DNA of 52,543 bases, from contig JALZVW010000083.1 in the NCBI GenBank assembly GCA_023301745.1, forward strand, positions 1 to 52,543, written 5' to 3'. The number at the start of each line of letters is the position of its first letter. The first letter of the stretch is position 1. Both the position numbers and the translations under genes were made by a program. Below, in pieces: positions 7,210 to 15,829 of the stretch. Source of the stretch: Arenicella sp. Lineage in GTDB: Bacteria > Pseudomonadota > Gammaproteobacteria > Arenicellales > Arenicellaceae. Under the pieces are notes generated by a model. The model made no database searches. It saw only the letters and a list, made by a program, of their open reading frames with translations, and was not told where the DNA came from.

Positions 7210-8628
7210 TTAATTGATCAATTTTGTTTCAGGGAAAGCCGCACGCCAACCAAACCAAAATGCTCGATAATAGGGAAGCCTTTCTAAGCGATCGCCATTT
7301 TTCGCTTCAAGCCAACTTTCGTTAACGGTCCACGCTTTGCCAGACTTGTCGGTTGCGGTTGAATCGCCATCGTATTCTTTAAACTTGACCCCCTTCGGAT
7401 CATAGACACGATTGGCTCCTGTCTTGTCGGTCAGGACGACGAATTTTTGTTGGCCTATTCGGTTTTCATATACGGTATGTTTATTTAGATACTTAGTGTC
7501 AATTGCCAGTTGTTGTTCTGGTGCGGCTGGAAAACGAAGTGCTAATATTTCTTGTTTATTCTTCAACCGCTTGTCATTAAATGGTGTATTGAACATAAGC
7601 CGGTCGGTGCTGAAGTACTCGTTGTAAGCATTGCCCTCATCGTAGTTTCGCAAGTGCCCAGTATTAAGAGATAAGACACTGGTGTTAGGGTGGCGTTTTC
7701 GCCACTCTTTCCATGTTGTTGTGACCACACTTTCAAACTCTAGCTCAATGCCTTTGTCGACCAAAGGGCCGAGTACCGGCGCACCACGAGATGTGCTCCA
7801 AAGTGATTGAGTTGCTTGGTCGTACATTAATTTATTTGAACGGTAGAGAAAACCACTGGTACCGAGTTCATATTGAGTGCCCTTATGTTCCGTTCTGTAC
7901 GGTATGACCGTTCCGCATAGCGTGCAATAAACACCGGCAATATCAACCCCACCAATTGTATCGGTAAACATCTCATGCCAAGCGAGTATACGCTTGGGAT
8001 AGGCGCGTGCATCGCCGTTGATCTCGATACCAAAAACGATATTGTCATCTCCCAGGTAATCAGCTTGCTCGGCTGATACCATTTCAGGATTACGCAATGG
8101 TGGAATGCCATCTTGAACGACACCCCCCCAACGTATTTCGTCTAAGCGTATGCGTGCGCTATCTTGGCGGTCTCTAAAATATGTTTCGAACTTTTCATCA
8201 ATATTTTGGTATAAGTCGGCTTTAAAATTAGCATAGCCATCAGGCGCTTGAATGTCTTGCCCCCATAGCCATTGGTAGCGATCATTTGCGTTATCGAATT
8301 TATCTTTTGGCGTTTCTTTTTCAATCAAAGCCGCTAAGCGCGAACGCGCAAAATCTGATTGAACAAACCCTAAGGTTTCGATCGCCATTGGTAAATATTC
8401 GAGTGACCAATTGTCTTCGATTATGCCTAGAATTTTACCAACTTGAATTGGGTCGAAACTCACGAGTAAGCCAAAAAACTGATTGCTCATATCAATCTTA
8501 TCGAGTTGTGAGGCTTCGATCGGTTGAGTGATAGTTTCTTCAGCGTGCGCGTTGCTTAGGTCGAAAACCGCTGAGCCGATGGCGGTCATGAAGGTAATAT
8601 AGGCCAGTGCAGTTTTTTTAATGATCAT
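7210..8628 (-). CDS. DUF3179 domain protein, exported
   Basis: A 472-residue protein with a Sec signal peptide (hydrophobic segment at residues about 8-25, cleavage likely after NAHA at 29). The DUF3179 core spans about residues 195-460: FGIEINGDARAYP, LAWHEMFTDTIGG, VAGVYCTLCGT-type motif (seen as IAGVYCTLCGTVIPY), LGTSGFLYRSNKLMYD, QSLWSTSRGAPVLGP and the closing WFGWRAAFPET. The paired cysteines in CTLC and conserved histidines suggest a metal or redox site, but no activity is known to me. The region before the domain (about 40-180) is helical and may be a HEAT-like scaffold. The gene is alone on its strand. Confidence 0.88.
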   Translation of the reverse strand: MIIKKTALAYITFMTAIGSAVFDLSNAHAEETITQPIEASQLDKIDMSNQFFGLLVSFDPIQVGKILGIIEDNWSLEYLPMAIETLGFVQSDFARSRLAALIEKETPKDKFDNANDRYQWLWGQDIQAPDGYANFKADLYQNIDEKFETYFRDRQDSARIRLDEIRWGGVVQDGIPPLRNPEMVSAEQADYLGDDNIVFGIEINGDARAYPKRILAWHEMFTDTIGGVDIAGVYCTLCGTVIPYRTEHKGTQYELGTSGFLYRSNKLMYDQATQSLWSTSRGAPVLGPLVDKGIELEFESVVTTTWKEWRKRHPNTSVLSLNTGHLRNYDEGNAYNEYFSTDRLMFNTPFNDKRLKNKQEILALRFPAAPEQQLAIDTKYLNKHTVYENRIGQQKFVVLTDKTGANRVYDPKGVKFKEYDGDSTATDKSGKAWTVNESWLEAKNGDRLERLPYYRAFWFGWRAAFPETKLIN

Positions 8629-8986
8629 GGTTAATCGTTAAGGTTAATTTCATTACCTATGAAGACCTGCTGTGCCATCTCTCTATTGCTTAACTCATAT
8701 TAAGCTCCGTTAATAGTCGTTGTTATGTGAGAAAACCAGTGTTCGAACCATGTGCTGCCTGACTCATTGCTAAGCTGAAACGATATATCATTAATTGAAT
8801 AGGCTTGCCTGTATTGATAGTCAAGCTATGTCGATGTGTTAAGCGGCCCAGTTTGAGCTTGGTTTGATAGAGTCACTTCACACGGTGTCTATGTGTAACT
8901 TGTTTTAATCTTTCACATCTCGCTTGGAGGTGGCCGTATTTACGCTAGCTCTGAGACTGTCTAAATATAATTGTCGGAGTATTCTC
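8629..8986. other. Divergent intergenic region, no gene seen
   Basis: The 358 bases between the DUF3179 gene and the peroxiredoxin-like gene contain short AT-rich stretches compatible with two divergent promoters. I see no RNA gene, repeat or ORF with family support. The ORF extension upstream of 8987 lacks an SD and is treated as non-coding. Confidence 0.5.
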
Positions 8987-9634
8987 ATGTCTTTAAAAGC
9001 TATTCTAGAAGAAACCATGGCGGCGTCTATTAATAAAATCCCGCCAGAAGCAATGGATATTATTGTTCAGAGCTCAGCCGAGCTAGACGCTAGAGGTATC
9101 GGTAATAGTGCTCTAATTGCTGGTGATACACTGCCTGACGCCACGTTGATAGACGCTAACGGTATGCCAATTTCGATGGCATCTTTGCTCGAAAAAGGGC
9201 CACTCATAATCAATTTTTATCGAGGAGGTTGGTGCCCTTATTGTAACTTTGAACTTAAAGCGTATCAGGAGCTGTTGAGTGAGATTCAGTCTCTAGGTGG
9301 GCAGCTGGTTGCTGTTACGCCTGAACAGCCTGATAACTCGTTAAGTACGATTGAGAAAAATGAATTGAAATTTCCAGTGTTAACCGATAATGGCAATGCG
9401 TTCGCTCAAGCCTTGGGGTTAGCTTTTGAATTGCCGGAAAAATTACAGCAGGTTTACGCTGGTTTTGGTCTCGACTTGCCTGGGCATAACGCCGATACCC
9501 GTTGGGTATTGCCTATCCCTGCTACATTGGTCGTAAAGCCTGATGGTGAAATCATGTTGTCTCACGTTGACCGTAATTATACAAAACGCCTTGAGCCACG
9601 CGATGCGTTGGCCGCTTTGAAGGCTAGTTTGTAA
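8987..9634 (+). CDS. Peroxiredoxin-like (AhpC/TSA-type) protein
   Basis: Thioredoxin-fold protein of 215 residues from the chosen start (MSLKAILEE). The start at 8987 is supported by GGAG at 8976-8979; the 21-codon upstream extension to 8924 has no such site. The redox motif is GGWCPYCNFELKAYQ (CxxC in the position of a peroxidatic cysteine), preceded by DATLIDANGMPISMASLLEKGP and LIINFYRGGWC, then QLVAVTPEQPDNS and FPVLTDNGNAFAQALGLAF. This matches the peroxiredoxin-like family that keeps two active-site cysteines instead of the TxxC of classic peroxiredoxins, probably acting in peroxide or disulfide reduction in the cytoplasm. A strong bidirectional terminator follows. Confidence 0.88.
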   Translation: MSLKAILEETMAASINKIPPEAMDIIVQSSAELDARGIGNSALIAGDTLPDATLIDANGMPISMASLLEKGPLIINFYRGGWCPYCNFELKAYQELLSEIQSLGGQLVAVTPEQPDNSLSTIEKNELKFPVLTDNGNAFAQALGLAFELPEKLQQVYAGFGLDLPGHNADTRWVLPIPATLVVKPDGEIMLSHVDRNYTKRLEPRDALAALKASL

Positions 9635-9691
9635 TATGAAGCCGAGGGTTTTTCTATCAGCCCCCTTATTTTCCTAACTGTGGCTTTGAGT

Positions 9692-9726
9692 AAAAAGGCC
9701 GAGTCATTTTACTGATTCGGCCTTAT
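9692..9726. terminator. Bidirectional intrinsic terminator, 12-bp stem
   Basis: AAGGCCGAGTCA (9695-9706) pairs with TGATTCGGCCTT (9713-9724) around a 6-base loop, with one G-T wobble. Runs of A before and T-rich bases after let it serve both the peroxiredoxin-like gene and the convergent TonB receptor. Confidence 0.85.
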
Positions 9727-9767
9727 TAATACTGCAACTTTTGTATTCGAAGAGTTTTAACTAACTA

Positions 9768-12473
9768 TTAAAACTCAGCCGACAGCTGTACGTATATTAA
9801 ACGACCACGAGGGTCATGGGTTCGTGACTCGAAACCGCCGTTAGTAAAGACAACCGGTGGTTGCTCATCGGTCAGATTTGTTACACCAACAGTGGCATTG
9901 TAGTTACTATTGGCACCGAGCAGAAAGTTAACTTGGGCATCTAAGGTATCAAACGAATCGATGCGTTGGTTATCATTCTGATCATCATCAAATGAGCTGA
10001 CTGAACGATACGCTAGCCGTGCCGATATGCCTTGTGTCGCATAGTTAACACCGGTGGTAAATCGAGTTTCAGGTGTTGGACTGCCAAAGTTAGTAAAGTT
10101 TCGATTACCCGCGCCGTCGATAGAACCTGCTTGAGGGTCGATAATATCGTAACTAAATACCCGAGTTAAATCTAAAAATGGCGAGAAACTACCAACATTA
10201 GTGTCAAAGCTATAATCCACTTTGAAATCAATACCGTCGGTCTCAATATTTGACGCATTTACAAAATCATTGAACACAAAAAGAATGTTTCCGCCGGGAC
10301 CTCGAATAACATTTGGGCCTAAGGGGTCAGCATCGACAATGGCTTGTTGATTTGTTTGAATAATTGCGTCAGTAAAGTCAAAGCGCCAATAATCAAGGCT
10401 AATATCTAAATTTTTCGCCAATGAAAATGAGGCTCCAAAATTAAACGCTTCGCTCTCCTCTGGGCTAATATCACGCCCGCCCGCGGGAGCTTCAAAGCTA
10501 CGAATTGCCGCAAATGCTGCTGCACCTAGTATCGGGTCTTGCACCTGTTGTAACGAGGTTGACTGGCCGTTTACCTGAAATAGGCTAGGTGCTCGAAAGC
10601 TGGTTGAATAACTGGCCCGGAAGGATAATGTATTTAACGGGCGATATAAAAATGAAAATTTAGGGTCTACCGTGTCGCCTATATTACCGCCGTAATCCTC
10701 GTAGCGTAAGGCGGCGTTAAAATCGAGAGTAGGAGACAACGGAATGGCTATCTCCGAAAACACAGCGACAATATCACGATCGTCTTCAAAGTCAGAACTG
10801 CCGATAATAAACGCAAACGCGTCTTGATTAGACAGATCGTCAAAATCACGCCCGAAATCTTCTCGACGGTACTGTGCTCCAACCGCTAAACCGATATCAC
10901 CCGCGGCGGTTGCACCAATAGTGCCGGTGAAAACGGCGTCTAACACTAATAAATCTGATTCAGAATCAATCGTTTGCGTTTCTATAAGAAAATCAAGGAG
11001 CTCAGGGTCATTCGGTATTGGGCCAAAGCTTGTTGCAAATGGGTTAAAAAATAAGCACCCATTTTGACCAGGAACACCGGCCGCCGCATCACAGTTAGCG
11101 CCACCAAAGCCGAACAAGGCATCTTGCAAGCGGTCTGTTACGGTGTCATCGGTTTGCAATGAATGCTCATTGCTTGCATAAGTAGCCGCGACATCGTAGT
11201 TCCAGTTATCAGACCCTAGAAAAGAACCTGATAGTTCGGCACTCAGGCGCAGTGTTTCTGAATCCGCAATGGAGGGAGAAACCGAGCCGCCGTTACCGAT
11301 AACACGACCAAAAAAGATCGGTGTCCCGAGGGATGCAGGGAAAATGTTACCAGGGTTGTTCGCCGGTACGATGGCACTCCCTGTTTGTAGAAACGGAAAG
11401 CTTGGTGAATTACCACGAATCGCTTCGTAATCGGTGTACGCTGCTTCAACGCGAAGTTCATTGTCGCCGAATCGGTGGGTTACCGTACCAAACAGATTTA
11501 TTCGTTCTTCTTCGGGGACCAAGCTAAAGAAGTCACCAAAGTCAAATTGACACAAGCCCGCTTGAAATGGTATTCCAGCACCGTCAAGCAGTGGTTGAAA
11601 TGCGCTAAGAGGTGCTGCGATACCTCCTTGAGATGCACACCCAGTTGGGTCAATAACGGGCAGTGCGCCGCCAGCCAGGCCGGTTAGAAAAAACGACCCA
11701 GGGTTGCCTAATGAAGAGCTATCATCTTGAGGGCGGCTTAGCCGGCGTTCAGAGGTGGTAAGTTCGCTGCGATCAAAGTAGCTGGCCGCGACCACAACAT
11801 CTGTATTGTCATTGCCCCAACCAAATTTAACTTCGGCCGTTAGGTCAGACTGGCTGCCGTCTCCGTCTACACTCGCTGCGCGAACATTAACCGCTGAGCC
11901 TTTAAAGTCATTGTCAGTAATAAAGTTAACCACACCGGCTACAGCGTCGGTACCATAGATTGCCGCCGCCCCATCCTTTACAATTTCGATGCGCTTAAGT
12001 GCGATTTGCGGAACCAATGCATTAGTGTCAACAAAATTAATGCCGTCATTAGTTAATGCGCCAGTGCCGACTTGTCGTCGGCCATTCAAGAGCACTAGTG
12101 TTGAGGCAACGCCTAAACCTCTCAAATTGAAGTTCGATGACCCGACAGTACCATTTTGAGTAAAGGCATCAGGGTTGTTCTGTGAGCCGCTATTGATGGT
12201 TAAATTTTGTACCACATCAGCAATATTAGCGGCGCCAATATTTTCCAAGTATTTAGCGTCTAATACCGATGTTGGAGAAGGTAGATCGCTTTGACGAAAT
12301 CGGCTCAAGTAAGAACCGGTGACTACAACTTCTTCAAGCGTCTCGTCAGAATTTTCTTGAGCGTACGACATGTTTGGCAGTAACGCCGCGACCGCGATGG
12401 CAATGGCGCCTCGTTTGAACACTGTTTTACGGGTGTTTCTGGGCGCATGACCTAATGAAAATGGTTTTTTCAT
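9768..12473 (-). CDS. TonB-dependent outer-membrane receptor
   Basis: A 901-residue outer-membrane transporter. The signal peptide has a long basic n-region and a hydrophobic core near 24-35 with cleavage after SYAQ-type residues (about 38-39). The TonB box region LEEVVVTGSY follows at about 45-54, then the plug: NFNLRGLG, STLVLLNGRR, and KRIEIVKDGAAAIYGTDAVAGVVNFIT seen as the classical EIVKDGAAAIYG motif. The barrel ends in the terminal aromatic LSAEF. AGAGGAG precedes the ATG. The lack of an N-terminal STN domain or adjacent FecI/FecR genes argues against surface signalling. Substrate cannot be assigned; this large plug-rich type is used in marine bacteria for peptides, sugars and siderophores. 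A perfect inverted repeat lies upstream. Confidence 0.95.
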   Translation of the reverse strand: MKKPFSLGHAPRNTRKTVFKRGAIAIAVAALLPNMSYAQENSDETLEEVVVTGSYLSRFRQSDLPSPTSVLDAKYLENIGAANIADVVQNLTINSGSQNNPDAFTQNGTVGSSNFNLRGLGVASTLVLLNGRRQVGTGALTNDGINFVDTNALVPQIALKRIEIVKDGAAAIYGTDAVAGVVNFITDNDFKGSAVNVRAASVDGDGSQSDLTAEVKFGWGNDNTDVVVAASYFDRSELTTSERRLSRPQDDSSSLGNPGSFFLTGLAGGALPVIDPTGCASQGGIAAPLSAFQPLLDGAGIPFQAGLCQFDFGDFFSLVPEEERINLFGTVTHRFGDNELRVEAAYTDYEAIRGNSPSFPFLQTGSAIVPANNPGNIFPASLGTPIFFGRVIGNGGSVSPSIADSETLRLSAELSGSFLGSDNWNYDVAATYASNEHSLQTDDTVTDRLQDALFGFGGANCDAAAGVPGQNGCLFFNPFATSFGPIPNDPELLDFLIETQTIDSESDLLVLDAVFTGTIGATAAGDIGLAVGAQYRREDFGRDFDDLSNQDAFAFIIGSSDFEDDRDIVAVFSEIAIPLSPTLDFNAALRYEDYGGNIGDTVDPKFSFLYRPLNTLSFRASYSTSFRAPSLFQVNGQSTSLQQVQDPILGAAAFAAIRSFEAPAGGRDISPEESEAFNFGASFSLAKNLDISLDYWRFDFTDAIIQTNQQAIVDADPLGPNVIRGPGGNILFVFNDFVNASNIETDGIDFKVDYSFDTNVGSFSPFLDLTRVFSYDIIDPQAGSIDGAGNRNFTNFGSPTPETRFTTGVNYATQGISARLAYRSVSSFDDDQNDNQRIDSFDTLDAQVNFLLGANSNYNATVGVTNLTDEQPPVVFTNGGFESRTHDPRGRLIYVQLSAEF

Positions 12474-12550
12474 TCTCTATCTCCTCTGGGGTTTATATTA
12501 TTTGATTATCTAGCTCGTTATTATTTTTTTACCGTTATTATTAATCTATC

Positions 12551-12580
12551 AGTATTTTCTAGCATTAGATAGAAAATACT
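12551..12580. promoter_or_regulatory. 11-bp perfect inverted repeat upstream of the TonB receptor
   Basis: AGTATTTTCTA (12551-12561) and TAGAAAATACT (12570-12580) are exact reverse complements with an 8-base spacer, 78 to 107 bases before the receptor start. Length, spacing and position suit a dimeric regulator. It does not resemble the Fur box (GATAATGATAATCATTATC form). No regulator gene is adjacent. Confidence 0.6.
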
Positions 12581-12741
12581 ACATCGATCACATAATGATC
12601 TAATAGTGACAATATTATGTGAAACTTCTTGTCATGTTCGCAACTTAAAGCGATAACGGGCAAACGTCTATAATTGCCGCTTCTGCGATAACTACTGATA
12701 AATAATCATGGCGAGTTCCCGTTGCAGATTCAGTGCCGATT

Positions 12742-12876
12742 ATGCAACTCGACTCTGGTCGAGTCGTTAGTGTTCGCCAATCAACGTTTCAAACGTTGAT
12801 GTTTAGTGGTGTTTTTTTAATTTTTCTATCTGCAATGGCGACACTTGCAATCGGTTCTAATAGGATTCAGCATTAG
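12742..12876 (+). CDS. Possible small membrane protein, 44 residues
   Basis: ATG at 12742 to TAG at 12874-12876. The peptide has a basic N-terminal third and one hydrophobic stretch (LMFSGVFLIFLSAMATLAIG), which would be a single membrane helix. No SD is evident; a GTG nine bases upstream is in frame. Two palindromes lie inside it (CTCGAC-N4-GTCGAG at 12748-12763 and CAACGTTT-C-AAACGTTG at 12782-12798), so the interval may be regulatory rather than coding. It ends 28 bases before the lpxD-like gene. The rest of 12474-12904 shows only promoter-like AT-rich DNA and the repeat above. Confidence 0.25.
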   Translation: MQLDSGRVVSVRQSTFQTLMFSGVFLIFLSAMATLAIGSNRIQH

Positions 12877-12904
12877 AGTATTAATACAGAGAAAGGTTTA
12901 GCCT

Positions 12905-13942
12905 ATGGCATATCAGGTTCAGGATGTGTGTAATCGCTTTAGCGATTTAATTATTGACGCTAGTTGTACCGATTCTTGGTTTTCTAGAATAGATTCGGTG
13001 GAGGGCGTTCAATCAGATAGTTTAGTCTTCATCAGCGATGCCGATAGTTTGGTTAATCTAGACAGTAGCCCCGCGGTTATTGTTACTAGTGCTGAGATTG
13101 CGTCGTTAATTGAGGGTGATGCATCAAGCGTTCTGGTGGTTAAGAACGTGCGTTTAGCGCAAGCTTTTATTAAGCAGCAGTATGCCGATTACGATACCGC
13201 AGACAGCCATTGGGGCGTGATTCACCCGAGCGCGGTTATTCACCCAAGTGCTAAATTGCATGAGGGTGTACGAGTCGGCCCTAATACCGTGATTGGCCCG
13301 GATGTTGAAATTGGCACTAACACACATATACGTTCAAATTGTGTCATCGAGCATAGCGTTATTATTGGCCAAAATTGCGTGATTAATAATCTAGTTAATA
13401 TTGGCTATCTCTGCGTTCTCGGCGATCGAGTGATTGTGCGTCCTGGCGCAATTATCGGCAATGAAGGTTTTGGTTTTGCGCAAGATGAGCAGCGCCATTA
13501 TCATCGAACGCCGCATACTGGGTATGTTGATATTGGCGATGATGTGCAAATCGGCTCTAATTGTAATATTGATCGAGGTACTTACGGCGCGACTACGATA
13601 GCACGGGGCGTTAAAATAGATGCGCTTTGCCATATTGCGCACAACGTTAGTATCGATGAAGACGCGTTATTTGTGGCACAGTCTGGTATCGCTGGATCAT
13701 GCAATATTGGCAAACGTGTAATTGCATCCGGACAAACAGGGATGCTAGACCACAAAACGGTCGTTGACGATGTCATTCTGGTGCATCGATGCGGCGTTAC
13801 TGAAGATGTTTTAGAGCCTGGCTTGTGGGCAGGCACACCGCCTAGACCATTTAAAGAATATGTTCGCAACTTGGGCTTAGGCAAGAAAGTAAACAAGCTA
13901 AGTCGTGAACTCGCTGAGCTTAAAAAGCGCCAAGCCAATTGA
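12905..13942 (+). CDS. lpxD: UDP-3-O-acylglucosamine N-acyltransferase (LpxD-like), stand-alone copy
   Basis: Left-handed beta-helix acyltransferase of 345 residues (E. coli LpxD has 341). LpxD adds the N-linked hydroxyacyl chain in lipid A synthesis. The N-terminal uridine-binding domain occupies about residues 1-100, followed by hexapeptide repeats (VIHPSAVIHPSAKLHEG, VRVGPNTVIGPDVEIG, and so on) to about 310, and a C-terminal helix with LSRELAELKKR. The family motif NCNIDRGT and the catalytic histidine in HIAHNV (His246) are present. The usual neighbours bamA, skp, fabZ, lpxA and lpxB are absent, so this may be a second, divergent copy. The acidic, atypical N-terminal domain supports this. 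AAAGG precedes the ATG. Confidence 0.85.
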   Translation: MAYQVQDVCNRFSDLIIDASCTDSWFSRIDSVEGVQSDSLVFISDADSLVNLDSSPAVIVTSAEIASLIEGDASSVLVVKNVRLAQAFIKQQYADYDTADSHWGVIHPSAVIHPSAKLHEGVRVGPNTVIGPDVEIGTNTHIRSNCVIEHSVIIGQNCVINNLVNIGYLCVLGDRVIVRPGAIIGNEGFGFAQDEQRHYHRTPHTGYVDIGDDVQIGSNCNIDRGTYGATTIARGVKIDALCHIAHNVSIDEDALFVAQSGIAGSCNIGKRVIASGQTGMLDHKTVVDDVILVHRCGVTEDVLEPGLWAGTPPRPFKEYVRNLGLGKKVNKLSRELAELKKRQAN

Positions 13943-13972
13943 CTCCTCTGGCGGCACTTGATTATTGTTTTA

Positions 13973-14584
13973 TCACATGCCGAAAAACTGGCTGACCCAA
14001 CTGAGCGCGATATAGAATACGGTAAAGCCGATGGTGAACGCGATAATGCTTAAAACGCCGGCAATCATGATCATTAAACCATCCCGTTCGAGTAGCCCCA
14101 GTGCAAAGCAAATAGTCGCTAGAGCTGGAGGGAAATTACTGAACGGGAAGGGTATCGCGACGACTAGGCCTAGCAATAAAATCACTAAGCCTATTGCTCT
14201 TCGAGCAAAATCATTACTGAATACTGGCCATCTTGGCACAACCAATGTTTCTAATCGCTCGATCCAGCGGCTTATCGTCGAACCCCATTTCTGTAAGCCA
14301 GTAATACCCACTTGCCGTCGTTGAATAAAGTCTGGAAACACAGGCGCAGGCAGCCCCATAAATAGTTGGAATGCCGGCACTATCATGGCAATTCCAGCGA
14401 ATACTGAAATTCCCGGCACCATCGCTAGCAATGCGAGTATCAACAACACTCCTCCATAAGAGCGCCGTTGAAACTGGGTCATTAAGTGGCCAACTTCTAC
14501 ATGCGTGCCTTCGAGAGACTGCAGTGTCTCATTGAGTAGCGCGGAGGTTTTGATACGGCCGGGTTGCTCCGAGCGATGACTCAT
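13973..14584 (-). CDS. ExoD family membrane protein
   Basis: A 203-residue protein of the ExoD (exopolysaccharide synthesis) family. After a soluble N-terminus it shows LILALLAMVPGISVFAGIAMIVPAFQLFMG, the family's proline-rich double helix (seen in pieces MVPGIS and PAFQLFMG), then two further helical pairs near 130-150 and 160-195. LERDGLMIMIAG is another conserved block. ExoD proteins were first linked to polysaccharide production in rhizobia, but the biochemical role is unknown. It lies 45 bases after natB on the same strand and may be the last gene of that operon; it is convergent with the LpxD-like gene. Confidence 0.85.
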   Translation of the reverse strand: MSHRSEQPGRIKTSALLNETLQSLEGTHVEVGHLMTQFQRRSYGGVLLILALLAMVPGISVFAGIAMIVPAFQLFMGLPAPVFPDFIQRRQVGITGLQKWGSTISRWIERLETLVVPRWPVFSNDFARRAIGLVILLLGLVVAIPFPFSNFPPALATICFALGLLERDGLMIMIAGVLSIIAFTIGFTVFYIALSWVSQFFGM

Positions 14585-14629
14585 TGTTCATACGACGCTA
14601 AGTAATAGTGGTGAGTGTTCATATCGTCA

Positions 14630-15829
14630 TCAGCCAAGAATTCTCTCACGTTGGTAAAGCTTCACGGCTACCCAAGCAAGAGCGGCCGCTAAGACGGTGC
14701 TGCATATCATTGATAAAGCAATTAGGTCGAACGAGATTGTTTCGCCTTTGAGCGTTTCAATAATGATCATGCCTTGGCTCAATGCCGGCACCCACATATT
14801 AGACATCGCCGGTTCTGGAGATAAAAAAGCCAACGACATTAATGGCAGAGTCGGCACCATCATAACCATGCCTAGGTAGGACTGTGCTTCTTTATAGCTT
14901 TTAGTGAAGGAGGCAACCAGCACCATTAGGGCGCACCCTGCGAATACGAATGGCAAGCAGGCGACAAAGATAGTCGCTATTTTCCCAGCCCCTACTGAGA
15001 TCGAAATCAAATCTACAGGCATGTATTCGAGACCCAGTCCGAGACCGGTGAGTACCAGCAGAAAGGTTAGAGCTGAAAAAACTACCGTCGCGCCAAGTTT
15101 CGCCAGTAAGACGATGTGGCGTTTTACGGGTTGGGTCAGTAACGGTTCGAGAGAGCCTTTTTCGCGCTCTCCCGCCGTTGTGTCTACCGCCAAGTACATG
15201 CCCCCAACCATGATAAACATGATCATTAAGTAAGGCATCATTGTTAGGAACTGCCCACTGCGAGCTTGCGGTGTGGCGATATCTGAAATATTGATCCGAA
15301 TAGGGCTGGCAACTTCAGGGCTAATACCCCTAGAGAGTAGGCGCATTGATCCGATCTGACTACCGTAATTTCGTATCGCACCTTGAACCGTATTGAAGCC
15401 AATCTTCTCAAGCCCAGTAATCGAGCTATCGTGAATTAAGCGCAGTGGCGCGGTTGTCCCTTTGCTAAAGGCTTCAGGGTAATCACGGCTGATTAACAGA
15501 ATAACTCTGTGCTCGCCTCTGGCAATAGAAGCCTCTGGGTCGAGTGGCGCGTCAACAACCTCTATATTATTTTGGCCTAACCAATTCATCAAATTGGGCG
15601 CGTGTTCAGAGCCGACGACCGGCAGCTTTAATGCCTCAGAATTGACGAGATCGGTTTCTTCTTTGACGGTTTTGTCTAAGAACCATAGAAGACCAAATAT
15701 TAGCAGCGGGAATATTACGATAGACACCGCCATGGTGGTGAGTGTGCGGCGGTCCCTGGCGTTGTCGACAACCTCTTTGCGTAGGATCGTCCATAGGCTA
15801 GAGAGGTGGCTTATTTTTCGTGTATGCAT
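14630..15829 (-). CDS. natB: NatB-like ABC-2 permease
   Basis: A 399-residue ABC-2-type exporter permease. One helix at residues about 30-50 (MAVSIVIFPLLIFGLLWFL) is followed by a large extracytoplasmic domain (to about 190) and five to six C-terminal helices, including LMIMFIMVGGMYLAVDTTAGEREKGS-type sequence; the TAGEREKGSLEPLL block (near 220) is the hallmark of NatB/YhaP permeases. Family members export sodium or other small compounds together with NatA. The ATG follows the natA stop codon without a spacer, so the two are translationally coupled. True substrate unknown. Confidence 0.88.
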   Translation of the reverse strand: MHTRKISHLSSLWTILRKEVVDNARDRRTLTTMAVSIVIFPLLIFGLLWFLDKTVKEETDLVNSEALKLPVVGSEHAPNLMNWLGQNNIEVVDAPLDPEASIARGEHRVILLISRDYPEAFSKGTTAPLRLIHDSSITGLEKIGFNTVQGAIRNYGSQIGSMRLLSRGISPEVASPIRINISDIATPQARSGQFLTMMPYLMIMFIMVGGMYLAVDTTAGEREKGSLEPLLTQPVKRHIVLLAKLGATVVFSALTFLLVLTGLGLGLEYMPVDLISISVGAGKIATIFVACLPFVFAGCALMVLVASFTKSYKEAQSYLGMVMMVPTLPLMSLAFLSPEPAMSNMWVPALSQGMIIIETLKGETISFDLIALSMICSTVLAAALAWVAVKLYQRERILG

